Assembly: GCA_021018815.1 (NCBI GenBank)
Contig: JAITYX010000129.1
Span: 434,001-498,000 of the forward strand
Source of the DNA: Talinum fruticosum
Taxonomy: Eukaryota > Streptophyta > Magnoliopsida > Caryophyllales > Talinaceae
Length of the DNA: 64,000 bases
Direction: 5' to 3'
Position 1 is the stretch's first letter; each line of letters starts with the position of its first letter. Made by a program: the position numbers and the translations under genes. The notes beneath the pieces were generated by a model. That model searched no databases, was not told the DNA's origin, and was given only the letters and a program-made list of their open reading frames with translations. This document shows positions 29,795 through 40,211 of the stretch, piece after piece.

Positions 29795-30830
29795 ATGAGT
29801 GGAAGCATGACATTGGAGGAACGTTTTGAAATGCTCATGAACAACTATGATGAGATGCGTGCCTGAATATATATCTAAAAAGCAACTTGGAGATATGATG
29901 AAGAAGAAGAGGCATGAGTTAGAAGAGTCACCACCTCGCTCACCACCACATACCCACTCACACGAGGATGAAGATGGGGAGAGCAACCCCTTTGCTTCTT
30001 CCAGGTGAACGTGAGCAAAGAAGAGGAAGAAGAGGGAGAAGGGATAAATCACCCCGACCCAACTCGGACTTCAAAGTTGAGATCCCGAGTTTGAAGGTCG
30101 CCTTAACCTGGACAAGTTTCCGGAATGGTTGCAAACAAGTTGAAAGAATCTTTGACTACAAAGAGGTGAAAGATGAAAAGAAGGTAAAGCTTGTTGCTAT
30201 CAAGCTCGGAGGGTTTGCCTCAACCTGGTGGGCAAATCTGGAAAAGAAGCGTGCTTGTTCAAACGAAACCTAAGATCGAAGTTGGGAGAAAATGAGGTCT
30301 AAACCGAAAACCCGATTCCTACCCCCAACATACATCCAGGACAGCTTATTCTAAGTTGCACAACCTACAACAAGGTCTGATGAGTGTAGAGGAGTATACC
30401 CGAGAGTTCGAAAGGCTAATGATTAAATGCGATCTTCAGGAGTCGGAGGATCAAACAATAGTCGGTATCTTGGAGGACTTGACCCGAGGTATGCTAATGT
30501 TGTTGAGTTACAGCAGTACTCAACCTTTGATGAGGTGTGTCTTCCGGCACATAAGGTGGAGCAGACAAAGAAGGTCGGAACCTTCAGGAAAGAAGTCCGT
30601 AAGACTCAACCACCAAAACCAACTCGGTTTGGCAAGGGTTATTCTAACCCTCTGTTTCAGCCTAAGTCTCGCTGCCCCAAAACTCGGTTCCGAGTCTAAA
30701 CACCCTATTATTCGGACTCGGACTCGGAACAAACCTCATGTTGGCCGGAGCCGCAAGTGTTTTAAGTGTCGTGATTTGCACACTTTGCTTCGAGTGCCCA
30801 AATCGAAGGGTTATCACTATTACCGAGGCT
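29795..30830 (+). pseudogene. B1 gag and zinc knuckle (broken)
   Basis: Starts MSGSMTLEERFEMLMNNYDE at 29795. Later FKVEIPSLKV, ERIFDYKEVKDEKKVKLVAI, LGGFASTWWANLEKKR, MSVEEYTREFERLMIKCDLQ. The knuckle CFKCRD (about 30759) has lost its frame before the His. Multiple stops from 29863 on. Confidence 0.8.
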
Positions 30831-31430
30831 GATGAACCCATATGGGATGAGTATGAGCCAGAAGGAGAGGTATGCCTTGCTGAGGGCATAGAAGAGATTG
30901 TTGAAGAGGCTGATGAAGGAGAACTACTTGTGATCGTGAGAGCCTTGAATGGATATAAGGATCCAAGTGAGGCTCGGAGGGAGAATATATTCCACACGAG
31001 GGGAACCATCAAAGGGAAAGTTTGTTCGATCATTATTGATAGAGGGAGTTGCACCAACGTTGCTTCGTGAACATGGTAGAGAAGCTTCAGTTACAAACCG
31101 AGTTGCACCCTCACCCCTACAACATACAATGGCTAAGTCAAGGTAAGGGCCTCGGAGTTAATTCTCGTTGCCTAATATCTTTCAAGTATTGGGAAGTCTT
31201 ATATTGATGATATATGGTGTGATGTTATACCTATGGATGCATGTCATTTACTATTGGGTAGACCTTGGTTATTTGATCGTAGAGTTATGCATGATGGGTT
31301 CGAAACACATACACCCTCACCCGAATGGCAAGAAAATAACGTTAGCCCCACTTGACCCTTCACAACCGCCTAAAGCCAAGCCCCCTCGGACACCCAACCC
31401 ACCCGAGTTACTTCGACCCTAGGGAAGCCT
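30831..31430 (+). pseudogene. B1 protease (broken)
   Basis: EEIVEEADEGELLVIVRALN, ENIFHTRGTIKGKVCSIIID, then RGSCTNVAS: the DSG or DGG triad is DRG here. A shift follows at about 31068. Further on: NMVEKLQLQTELHPHPYNIQ and GRPWLFDRRVMHDG-type words. Confidence 0.82.
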
Positions 31431-31639
31431 ATTTGGAGTCCATGCATCATGAACTCGGACCCATGAGAGAGTTGATTCTTTTGAGTCGGGACAATTCCGA
31501 GTCCTCGAACTTAGACACCCATTAGCCAAGACACTTATTACCCAAGTACATCCATATTTTTCCCGAGGAGATACCTCTTGGCCTACCCCTCAAAAGAGAT
31601 ATCCAACACCACATTGACCTTATCCCGGGATCGATATTG

Positions 31640-32500
31640 CCAAACAAACCAGCCTACGGAATGAACCCTAACGATACCTCGAAGTGCAGAGGCAAGTTGA
31701 GGAGTTGGTCTCTAAAGGCCTGGTGAGAGTGAGTAAGAGTCCTTGTGCTTGTACCAGCCTTGTTGGTACCCAAAAAGGACGGTTCTATGAGGATATGTAT
31801 AGATAGTCGTGCCATTAACAAGATCACCATCAAGTATAGGCATCCTATACCACGACTTGAAGATATGTTGGATGAACTACATGGTTCTAAGGTCTTCTCT
31901 AAGATTGACCTCGAAGTGGATATTATCAAATCGGAATCACGAAGGAGATGAATGGAAAACTGCTTTTAAGACCAAGGGAGGTTTATATGAGTGGCTTGTT
32001 ATGCCTTTTGGTCCGACCAATGCTCCAAGCACATTCATGCGACTCATGAATCGATTTTCGGACCCTTCATCGGGAAGTTCGTAGTGGTCTATTTTGATGA
32101 CATTCTAATCTACAGATCGAATGAGAGGGAACATTCTGACCACCTCGCATGCATTGTTCAACTGCTAGAGAGAGAGAAACCGTACGGAAATTTGAAGAAG
32201 TGTTCATTCTTCGACTTAGAAATCGCATTTCGGGTTATGTTGTTTCCGCTAAGGGAGTAAAGGTAGATGAAAGCAAAATTGAGGCTATCTTGTCTTGGCC
32301 TACTCCCAAAAGCATACACAGCGTTCGGAGCTTTCATGGACTTGCATCTTTCTATAGGAGGTTCATCAAAGAGTTCAGCACTATCACTGCCCCTTATGAC
32401 CGAGGTGCTCGAAACAGCTTCTTTTGTTTGGACACCTCGAGCTCGAAATCATTTGAAGCTATCAAGGCTAAACCGACCTGTGCTCCGTCCTAGCCCCGCC
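31640..32500 (+). pseudogene. B1 reverse transcriptase (broken)
   Basis: [60 protein letters not shown] and YFDD (32090-32101). The block around the DL..GYYQI motif is shifted (31905-31950). Confidence 0.87.
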
Positions 32501-32890
32501 TGAGCTTTGAGAAGATTTTCGAAGTTGAGTATGATGCCTCCGGTGTAGGTATTGGTGGGATTCTCACTCAAGAGGGTCATCCCATCGCTTATTTTAGTGA
32601 GAAGTTGTGTGATACCAAGCGAAGATACTCTACCTATGACAAGGAATTCTATGCCATAATTCGGTCATTAGAGTATTGGAATCATTACTTGGTGGCCCAA
32701 GAATTCATTCTGCACTCGGATCATGAAGCCCTCAAGTACATTCAGGGCCAACACAAGTTGAACCCGCAACATGCGAATGGGTTGAGTACCTTCGGACCTT
32801 TCATTTTTCAATCAAACACAAATCGAGACAGCTTAACAAGGGCGCCGATGCTCTGTCCGTAAGATATCTCGCTGTTGTTTCGAGTTAGAA
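32501..32890 (+). pseudogene. B1 RNase H (broken)
   Basis: [20 protein letters not shown] (Cys replaced by Tyr), [40 protein letters not shown]. Shifts after 32785. Confidence 0.85.
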
Positions 32891-33305
32891 ACTTGTGTCT
32901 TCGGGTTTGAACATTTGAAGAGCCTATATGCGGATGACAAATATTTTGGAACCCTCTACCAAGAATGCCAAACTCGGTCCAAGGGTGAGTTCCAAATACA
33001 AGGAGGGTACCTATTCAAGGGTATCAGATTGTGTGTGCCTAGCTGTGCCACAAGAGAGTTGATGATAAGGGAAGTCCATTCTGGAGGACTTGCTGGCCAT
33101 TTCGGAGAGAAAAAGATAACTCGGATGCTCAAGGAGCATTATTTCCGGCTAAGCATGGACAAAGATGTTCAAGACATCATCAGGCGATGTGTGGTATGCC
33201 AATATGCCAAGAGCCATTCCTCGCCTCAAGGACTTTACACTCCATTACCAGTTCCAACTCAGCCTCGGGTGGATGTAAGTCTAGACTTCGTTCCGGGTCT
33301 ACCAA
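32891..33305 (+). pseudogene. B1 integrase, N-terminal zinc finger
   Basis: [40 protein letters not shown], then [12 protein letters not shown]. Interrupted at 33305 by a solo LTR; resumes at 34573. Confidence 0.86.
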
Positions 33306-34567
33306 TGATGGAGAGTGGACAGCTTTGTGTTTTGAGCAGAATGATATTCATTTGGAGGAGCCATATATGCTTAAGGTTCAGCCGGAGATGCTTGAATGTT
33401 TCATGATCAAGGGGAAACGTTCACAACTCAACCGAATGGTGCTAATGGACCCCGGAGGGTGATGAGCCCAAAACATTAAGCTCTTATGATTTTGTTCATA
33501 AATAATTGATTACCAATTTAGTTAAGAAGGTTAGTTGAAGCTAGCCACCAAAAACCTCCAAGGTAAAGCAAGTGTGCATGGTCAAGTTAAATCGAGGAAC
33601 ATTGCCATTTTATGCTTAAATACATAAATAAGTTGACGCTTGAATGAGGTCGGTCCATATTGACATGAGATGGGCTATGACCGGATATGGAGCAACAAAG
33701 GAAGATGGTGACAAGGCATTCTAGAAGCATCAAAGAATCAAGAAGCTTGAAGAAGGGGAAAGCAAGCCTAGGCCACATGTTCCCAATTTTGTAATACTTG
33801 GCTAGGATTTACTCTAGCTTAGCTTGGAGGAGGGGAAAGAATCTAATTAGTTTTATTTTCATTTTGCATTATTTTCAGCTTGGTTTTCGGTTATGTAAAA
33901 TGCCAAGGCAAGGCATTATATATTCAGCTCATATGCTTCATTGTAAAAGACACTTTTGATGAATATATTTGAGTTAACACTCTTGAGCTGGATTGCTCGT
34001 TTCCTAAATTCTCAAAGCTGTATCCGTGCTTGGCATCACGGTGGTGTCCTTTGAGTCTCCCAAGTCCCGGTGGTGTTGCTGTATCCGGACCGCTTAGGAG
34101 CGCCCCTTGATTCACTCGGTGGTGTTGCTGTATCCGAGCCCGAGTCAAGGTTCTATCCCTTCACTTTGCCGCCTCATATCTCACAAACCACCCAGCCATT
34201 TCACTCCAAATTTTAACCACCATCCTTCCAACAAGTCTACTACCATTCATCCAATTTTCAGCTTCATCCAAGAAACCCTCCGTCCTCCACCCTTGATCCA
34301 AACAGAAGGTGTCAGCCTGCACATCCAGTCCAGCGCTGCTCATTTCAGGCGTGCAGATCAAGGTCTTCCCTTATCCAAAATTCACGAAACTTGGTCACAA
34401 TCAACCATTACCAGTTACCATCCTTCCCACCAAATTTCAGCCAAAACCAAGAACCTTTGCCCCTCCATTTCCCCGATCTGCCAAGATTGCGCAAGCAAGC
34501 TGCATTCTGCCCGGTTGTGTGTCTTGCGTTTCCTATTCTTTTTCTTTGCTTCCGCCACTACACATCA
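33306..34567 (+). mobile_element. Solo NA-D LTR with TSD ACCAA
   Basis: TGATGGAGAGTGGACAGC start, CACTACACATCA end. TSD ACCAA (33301-33305, 34568-34572). It splits B1 integrase. The first 157 bases are open: WTALCFEQNDIHLEEPYMLK ... VLMDPGG, stop. Confidence 0.93.
34024..34148 (+). other. Leader hairpin array (solo LTR 33306-34567)
   Basis: H1 CCGTG, CTTGGCAT, CACGG (34024-34041). H2 CTCC..AAG, CCGG / CCGG, CTT..GGAG around TGGTGTTGCTGTAT (34057-34100). H3 TTGATTC..CTCGG / CCGAG..GAGTCAA (34107-34148). Confidence 0.82.
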
Positions 34568-34572
34568 ACCAA

Positions 34573-34769
34573 GGACTCAGAAAGGGAAAGATTCTATTCT
34601 GGTTGTTGTTGATCGATTTTCTAAGATGGCTCACTTCATTGCTTGCAATAAAACCAATGATGCTACACTCGGTTGCTGACCTATACTTCGGAGAAGTTGT
34701 ATGGCTGCATGGGATCCCAAGGACAATGGTCTCGAGATAGAGATGCGAAGTTTCTGTGTCATTTCTGGG
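34573..34769 (+). pseudogene. B1 integrase core (middle piece)
   Basis: [40 protein letters not shown], then a shift at TCTCGAGATAG, where 27623 has TCTCGGATAG. Interrupted by A2. Confidence 0.85.
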
Positions 34770-35995
34770 TGATGGACATTTCTATCCATACTTAACTTTC
34801 AAGAGTCAAGGGGTTCTCAAGTTAAAGCATAAAAGGAGTCAAGCTTATTTTTACATCAAAAACTCCTATGCTAGTCCAAAAGTGCAAGCCAAGCCAAGGA
34901 TGGAAGAGATCGTTAAAGGCCTTGAGAATTGTCATTCAAAGACAATTAGCACATAAATGAATGTTGCCAAATGAGTAAAGCAAGATATGCATCAAAGACG
35001 GTCCAAAAATACCTAAAGGGTATTTTAGGCACATTTTGTTCATGCTGAATTTTATGGCCGAAAAAGTCATGCTTGGTCAAGAGTCAATGGCCAGACCTTC
35101 AAGGTTCAAGAAGACATTCTAGAAGCCTCCTAGAATATGATGTGTTGGCCAAATGGAAATGAGGCTTGGGAAAGGGGAAAACAAGCCAAATCCACATGTT
35201 CCCAATTTTGCAAATACTTGGCTAGAATTCCTCCTAGCTTAACTTGGAGGAGGGGAAAGAATCTTGTTAGTTTTATTATCTTTTTACTTTATTTTCCAGC
35301 TTAGTTTCAGCTTTGTAAATGCCATTATGAGGCATTATATATTCAGCTAGTTAGCTATGTAAAAATCAGACTTGATGAATATATGAACTTTGAGCTTTGC
35401 TCTTTTGAGATGGATTTCTCACCCCTTGAATTCTCATTGCTGTATCCGAGCCTTGGCAAGCTTGGTGGTGTCCTTTGAGTCCTTACAATCCCCGGTGGTG
35501 TTTCTGTATCCGGATAGATTGCAAGGTGCCCCTCGGTTCAGCTTGGTGGTGTTTCTGTATCCAGGCCAGAACCCAGGAACTATCCAGCGACTTTATCATC
35601 CCATATCTCCCAATCCACAAATCCTTTCGTCCCCAAATTTCACCCACACCATCCTACACGGGTTGAGTCCAGTACCACCAAATTTCAGCTCAATCCAAGA
35701 AGTATCCCGTCCTCGGCACCAAAAACAAACAAAGGACCTCATCCTGGACAGCCGCCCAGCGTGACTTTCTGTTTGGCTTTGGTTCAAGGTGATCCCGACC
35801 TTGGATGCTTCCCATATTTTTACCAGCCCTTCCTAACATCCCAAATAACCTTCCCTCCAATTTTTAGCCAAAACCAAGAACATTTGACCCCCTTTCACCC
35901 TTTTCCCCAGACCCGCACCTGCAGACCCTATTCTGTCCGGTTGCATTTTCTTGGGTTTTTCCTTCTTCTTTTGCTTCCGCTCCCACTACACATCA
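34770..35995 (+). repeat. A2 5' LTR
   Basis: TGATGGACATTTCTATCC start. Open frame from the first bases to about 34956 (FKSQGVLKLKHKRSQAYFYI ... GLENCHSKTIST). Shared U3 words: CATAAAT, GGTCCAAAAATACC, TTCTAGAAG, CACATGTTCCCAA. Confidence 0.95.
35446..35573 (+). other. Leader hairpin array in A2 5' LTR
   Basis: H1 CCGAGC / GCTTGG (35446-35465). H2 CAATC, CCGG / CCGG, GATTG. H3 GGTTC..CTTGG / CCAGG..GAACC. Confidence 0.82.
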
Positions 35996-35999
35996 ACTT

Positions 36000-36011
36000 T
36001 GGTATCAGAGC
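36000..36011 (+). other. A2 primer-binding site
   Basis: TGGTATCAGAGC, canonical. Confidence 0.94.
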
Positions 36012-36167
36012 AAGTTCTGATCCTTGGTGGATTGTATCCATTCCCCATAAACCCAAAACACCAAAAAACAGCCAGCCCCACAAAAAACCAAAACGACAAA
36101 AAAATTTTCTGCCCATTTTTATTTTACCATCTTGAGCATCATTGAGTATTCGGTTGTGAGAGCTTAA

Positions 36168-36685
36168 ATGGCTGCTTCTAATTTTGAGTTGGTTAATCTC
36201 TTTGTGCCTAAATTTTATGGCCAACAAGATCGATTTTCTAGTTGGCTTATCAAGGTTGAAGAGGCCTTTGAAAATTTGAGATTAGAAGAGCATGAGAAGG
36301 TTGAGATTGTTGTGTCTAAGTTGAGGAGTCATGCCCTCACTTGGTGGAAAGAGTACAAGTTGAGAAGGAAGAAGAAAGGAAAAATAAGGTGAACACATGG
36401 AGAAAGTTGAGAGGAAAATTGTTGAAAAAATTTGGCCCACTTCATTACAAATTTCCTCCCACCAAGAGCAAATCAATCAACAAGGGGAGTCATTCTTCCC
36501 TTCCTTCTAAACCTTCGGCCACTTCTTTTCCTCCACCATCTCCACCACAAAAACAACCCTCTCCACCACCACAAAAATCCAAACCTTCCCACAAAAAGAG
36601 CCCCCACCGAAGCCTACTGTCCAGCCAACATTTCCCCACCAAAACCCATGACCGCTCCTCTTTTTCCTATTCAAAAGGAAATTGA
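36168..36685 (+). pseudogene. A2 gag-like ORF, one frame break
   Basis: Starts MAASNFELVNLFVPKFYGQQ; WLIKVEEAFENLRLEEHEKV; LRSHALTWWKEYKLRRKKKG. The first frame stops at 36392 right after an A-rich stretch (AAAGGAAAAATAAGG). The gag C-half (KVNTWRKLRGKLLKKFG, Pro/Ser-rich tail ending YSKGN at 36685) lies in another frame. A shift inside the A run is the simplest reading. Confidence 0.65.
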
Positions 36686-38099
36686 GCCCAACTTTGGTTT
36701 GTCTCTAAAGTTTGATGAGTATGTTGAGAGTGGCTTGGAGGATTGCCAACCAACAAATGATTTTGATTTACCTCTTAAGTTTGATGAGCATGATGGAGTT
36801 GTTTTGGAAGACACTTCTTTATTTACTAATGAGGTAGAAATCAATGACCCTTCTTCATGTGAAGTTTTGGTTGAGCAAGAGATAATGGGTTTGTCTAACC
36901 CACCTCAAGATGAGCAAATTGTGAGCCATGGTGAACAACTTCCTACCTTTGATGATTATGGCCAAACATGTTTAGAAGTTGAGGAGAATGGAAGTGTTAT
37001 CTTCCATTCATTGTCTAGTGAGGTAGAAGAGCCTACTAGCAATGAGAGTTTGATGATTCAAGCTACAAACCACTTCCCTCTATGTGACATCCCACGGCCC
37101 CATGGAGGTATAAGCCATTTTGTTCATCCTTGCTTAAATTCTTTTGGCTTTGTAAAGTTGAGCATTATTGAAAAGTGGAATGTTGCTATGCTTGTGAGCA
37201 TTTGTTTTGTTTTTTGGGAATGGCCATTATTGTTTGACAAGAGATTAGCCCATGATGGAGACTCTCATACTTCTCCCAAAAATGCCCACAAATTGTCCTT
37301 AGACCCTCCCACTTTTACCCTACTCAAAAGAACCCAAGTCCACAAACCAAAAGCCAAAAACCGAACCCCATTTCACCCCCAAACACATTCTGCCCAGCCC
37401 CCATTTCACCTTTTACCCCATTCTGTCCAGCCCCCATTTTTCCCACAAAATAAACCAATCCCACCTCCCAAAATTTCCCATAGCCCCAAGTCAGCCCGGA
37501 GGTATTTTAGTTGCCAAGGGGTTGATCATTTTGTCATAAAATTCCCACACCGCATGCTTCTTGTTATTCTGGCCGAAAGCAAGCTATCCTATATGCATGA
37601 TGTTGAACATAATTTTTATCTTATGGAGAAGCTTGAAGTGTGGATCAAAGTAGTAGAAAAAGGAAAGCCTCTAAACTTTATTGATGCATTTGCTATGAGG
37701 AGCTCCTTTCCTTTGTATTTGGAGAATTGTGAAGTTGATCTTGAGCATTTAACATTTCTATGTGTTTATGCCAAGAATGTGGAGAGCAAGCTCATACTAC
37801 TACCATTGAAGTTGTGCCATCATTGTAAGCTTGAATATGGAAAAATTGCTTGGTACTCTCGCTACTACATGCTGTCCGAGAGTGATGGTGGCCTTCAAAA
37901 ATCAATCCCACCAAATTGTCGCCAAGTTGGAGACTTGCCTTGTGAGCACCAAAGGAGGAAAAAGCAATGTGAGCCTCACTATGATCCTAGGCTCCATTGG
38001 TCATGCTTGTCTCAACTTGAAGAATCACATGGAGAGCACTTGCTAGGATCCTATGGTGAACAATCGGTTTTATGTCCAAGCAAGGCATATCTTCCTTAA
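36432..38099 (+). CDS. A2 ORF2, 555 codons, unknown function
   Basis: The longest open frame in the window, in +1 phase to the gag C-half and overlapping it by 254 nt. Order of blocks: basic Pro/His-rich start; acidic segments (EPNFGLSLKFDEYVESGLED, LPLKFDEHDG); a protease-like relic (WEWPLLFDKRLAHDGDSHTS); Pro/His-rich repeats (HSAQPPFH, HSVQPPFF); a knuckle relic RYFSCQGVDHFVIKFPHR; EKLEVWIKVVEKGKPLNFID; then the Cys module CEVDLEHLTFLCVYAKNVES ... LPLKLCHHC (37728-37820). No enzyme motif is recognised. Ends at 38099. Confidence 0.6.
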   Translation: MAHFITNFLPPRANQSTRGVILPFLLNLRPLLFLHHLHHKNNPLHHHKNPNLPTKRAPTEAYCPANISPPKPMTAPLFPIQKEIEPNFGLSLKFDEYVESGLEDCQPTNDFDLPLKFDEHDGVVLEDTSLFTNEVEINDPSSCEVLVEQEIMGLSNPPQDEQIVSHGEQLPTFDDYGQTCLEVEENGSVIFHSLSSEVEEPTSNESLMIQATNHFPLCDIPRPHGGISHFVHPCLNSFGFVKLSIIEKWNVAMLVSICFVFWEWPLLFDKRLAHDGDSHTSPKNAHKLSLDPPTFTLLKRTQVHKPKAKNRTPFHPQTHSAQPPFHLLPHSVQPPFFPQNKPIPPPKISHSPKSARRYFSCQGVDHFVIKFPHRMLLVILAESKLSYMHDVEHNFYLMEKLEVWIKVVEKGKPLNFIDAFAMRSSFPLYLENCEVDLEHLTFLCVYAKNVESKLILLPLKLCHHCKLEYGKIAWYSRYYMLSESDGGLQKSIPPNCRQVGDLPCEHQRRKKQCEPHYDPRLHWSCLSQLEESHGEHLLGSYGEQSVLCPSKAYLP

Positions 38100-38410
38100 C
38101 CGAAAATAAGAGGCAATACCCCTATGATGACAAGAGTTGTGCTTTATTGATCTTGATTTTTCCTCACTTGGAAGATATTGTCCATGCAAATTTGAGGACA
38201 AATTTTTTTCAACAAGGGGAAAATGATGGACATTTCTATCCATACTTAACTTTCAAGAGTCAAGGGGTTCTCAAGTTAAAGCATAAAAGGAGTCAAGCTT
38301 ATTTTTACATCAAAAACTCCTATGCTAGTCCAAAAGTGCAAGCCAAGCCAAGGATGGAAGAGATCGTTAAAGGCCTTGAGAATTGTCATTCAAAGACAAT
38401 TAGCACATAA
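38072..38410 (+). CDS. A2 terminal ORF crossing polypurine tract into the LTR
   Basis: 112 codons. It reads IVHANLRTNFFQQGENDGHF over the polypurine tract and the first LTR bases, then KSQGVLKLKHKRSQAY, ending ENCHSKTIST. LRTNFFQQGEND resembles the integrase end of chromovirus polyproteins and the Gy-1 tail (NLRANSFQAGEDDG). The 62 LTR codons are open. Whether it is translated is unknown. Confidence 0.5.
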   Translation: MSKQGISSLTENKRQYPYDDKSCALLILIFPHLEDIVHANLRTNFFQQGENDGHFYPYLTFKSQGVLKLKHKRSQAYFYIKNSYASPKVQAKPRMEEIVKGLENCHSKTIST

Positions 38411-39450
38411 ATGAATGTTGCCAAATGAGTAAAGCAAGATATGAATCAAAGACGGTCCAAAAATACCTAAAGGGTATTTTAGGCACATTTTGTTCATGCT
38501 GAATTTTATGGCCGAAAAAGTCATGCTTGGTCAAGAGTCAATGGCCAGACCTTCAAGGTTCAAGAAGACATTCTAGAAGCCTCCTAGAATATGATGTGTT
38601 GGCCAAATGGAAATGAGGCTTGGGAAAGGGGAAAACAAGCCAAATCCACATGTTCCCAATTTTGCAAATACTTGGCTAGAATTCCTCCTAGCTTAACTTG
38701 GAGGAGGGGAAAGAATCTTGTTAGTTTTATTATCTTTTTACTTTATTTTCCAGCTTAGTTTCAGCTTTGTAAATGCCATTATGAGGCATTATATATTCAG
38801 CTAGTTAGCTATGTAAAAATCAGACTTGATGAATATATGAACTTTGAGCTTTGCTCTTTTGAGATGGATTTCTCACCCCCTTGAATTCTCATTGCTGTAT
38901 CCGAGCCTTGGCAAGCTTGGTGGTGTCCTTTGAGTCCTTACAATCCCCGGTGGTGTTTCTGTATCCGGATAGATTGCAAGGTGCCCCTCGGTTCAGCTTG
39001 GTGGTGTTTCTGTATCCAGGCCAGAACCCAGGAACTATCCAGCGACTTTATCATCCCATATCTCCCAATCCACAAATCCTTTCGTCCCCAAATTTCACCC
39101 ACACCATCCTACACGGGTTGAGTCCAGTACCACCAAATTTCAGCTCAATCCAAGAAGTATCCCGTCCTCGGCACCAAAAACAAACAAAGGACCTCATCCT
39201 GGACAGCCGCCCAGCGTGACTTTCTGTTTGGCTTTGGTTCAAGGTGATCCCGACCTTGGATGCTTCCCATATTTTTACCAGCCCTTCCTAACATCCCAAA
39301 TAACCTTCCCTCCAATTTTTAGCCAAAACCAAGAACATTTGACCCCCTTTCACCCTTTTCCCCAGACCCGCACCTGCAGACCCTATTCTGTCCGGTTGCA
39401 TTTTCTTGGGTTTTTCCTTCTTCTTTTGCTTCCGCTCCCACTACACATCA
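38224..39450 (+). repeat. A2 3' LTR
   Basis: 1227 bp, nearly identical to 34770-35995. Array at 38901-39028. Confidence 0.96.
38901..39028 (+). other. Leader hairpin array in A2 3' LTR
   Basis: Same stems and loops as in the A2 5' LTR. Confidence 0.82.
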
Positions 39451-39455
39451 CTGGG

Positions 39456-40211
39456 TTACCCTTTGGAAGAAATTGGGAACGAAGTTGAAGTACAGCACCA
39501 CTTGCCATCCTCAAACAGATGGTCGGACCGAGGTTACAAACAGAACTTTGGGAGTCTTGCTCGAACGCTAATCAAATTGAATATTAAGATGTGGGATCAA
39601 CTTCTTCCACATGCTGAGTTTGCTTACAATCACACGCCAAACAAGACTACCAATGTTTCGCCCTTTAAGATTGTTTATGGCGTGGAACCTCTGTCACCAA
39701 TTGATCTGACCCCAAGAGCTTTTGATGGAAAGCCTCATACCGACGTTGTGAAAAGAGCTGCTCAGATTCAGGACTTGCATGCGAAAGTCGAGCCAGAATT
39801 GAGCAAGCTAATCTGAGTTACAAGGCTAGCGCTAACAAAAACCGCAGAAGGGTGGTTTTTCAACCAGGAGATCTCATTTGGATCCACCTAAGGAAGGAGC
39901 GTTTTCCTTCCAAGCGCAAGTCTAAGTTGATGCCAAGGGCAGATGGACCATTTGAAGTACTTGAGAGAATCAATGACAACGCTTACAAGGTGAATTTACC
40001 CGGAGAATACAATGTCTCAGCTACTTTCAATGTTGCTGATTTATCTCCTTACTTGGAAGATAATTCACTCAAGAATTTGAGGGCAAATTCTTTTCAAGCT
40101 GGGGAGGATGATGGGGTGGACACCACAAACCCGGACCCAACTAAGATCGAGAGCCAGCCGGAAGCGAGTGATAATTCCGAGTCCTCCGACTTCATTACGG
40201 AACCCTCGTAA
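39456..40211 (+). pseudogene. B1 integrase C-terminus with tail in the 3' LTR
   Basis: [15 protein letters not shown] end of the core, then FAYNHTPNKTTNVSPFKIVY, VFQPGDLIWIHLRKERFPSK, DGPFEVLERINDNAYKVNLP, FNVADLSPYLEDNSLKNLRA. After NSFQAGEDDG it continues 34 codons inside the LTR (TTNPDPTKIE ... SSDFITEPS, stop at 40211). No chromodomain seen. One frame break near 39815. Confidence 0.85.

Larger units (their letters stand above)
34770..39450 (+). mobile_element. NA element A2, complete and very young
   Basis: LTRs 34770-35995 (1226 bp) and 38224-39450 (1227 bp) differ, by eye, at one substitution and one C-run indel. TSD CTGGG is perfect (34765-34769, 39451-39455). PBS 36000-36011. The polypurine region TTTCAACAAGGGGAAAA precedes the 3' LTR. 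Interior has gag-like and ORF2 frames only. Near identity of the LTRs points to very recent movement with enzymes supplied in trans. Confidence 0.96.

Noticed and set aside
36432..38099. 555-codon ORF as a captured host gene
   Set aside because: It lies between PBS and polypurine tract of an element with perfect TSD, and related blocks occur in D1, A1 and G. It is element-borne; origin unknown.
39852..40211. Chromodomain at the integrase C-terminus
   Set aside because: After FNVADLSPYLEDN the residues are acidic and Ser/Pro-rich, without the aromatic cage pattern of chromodomains.
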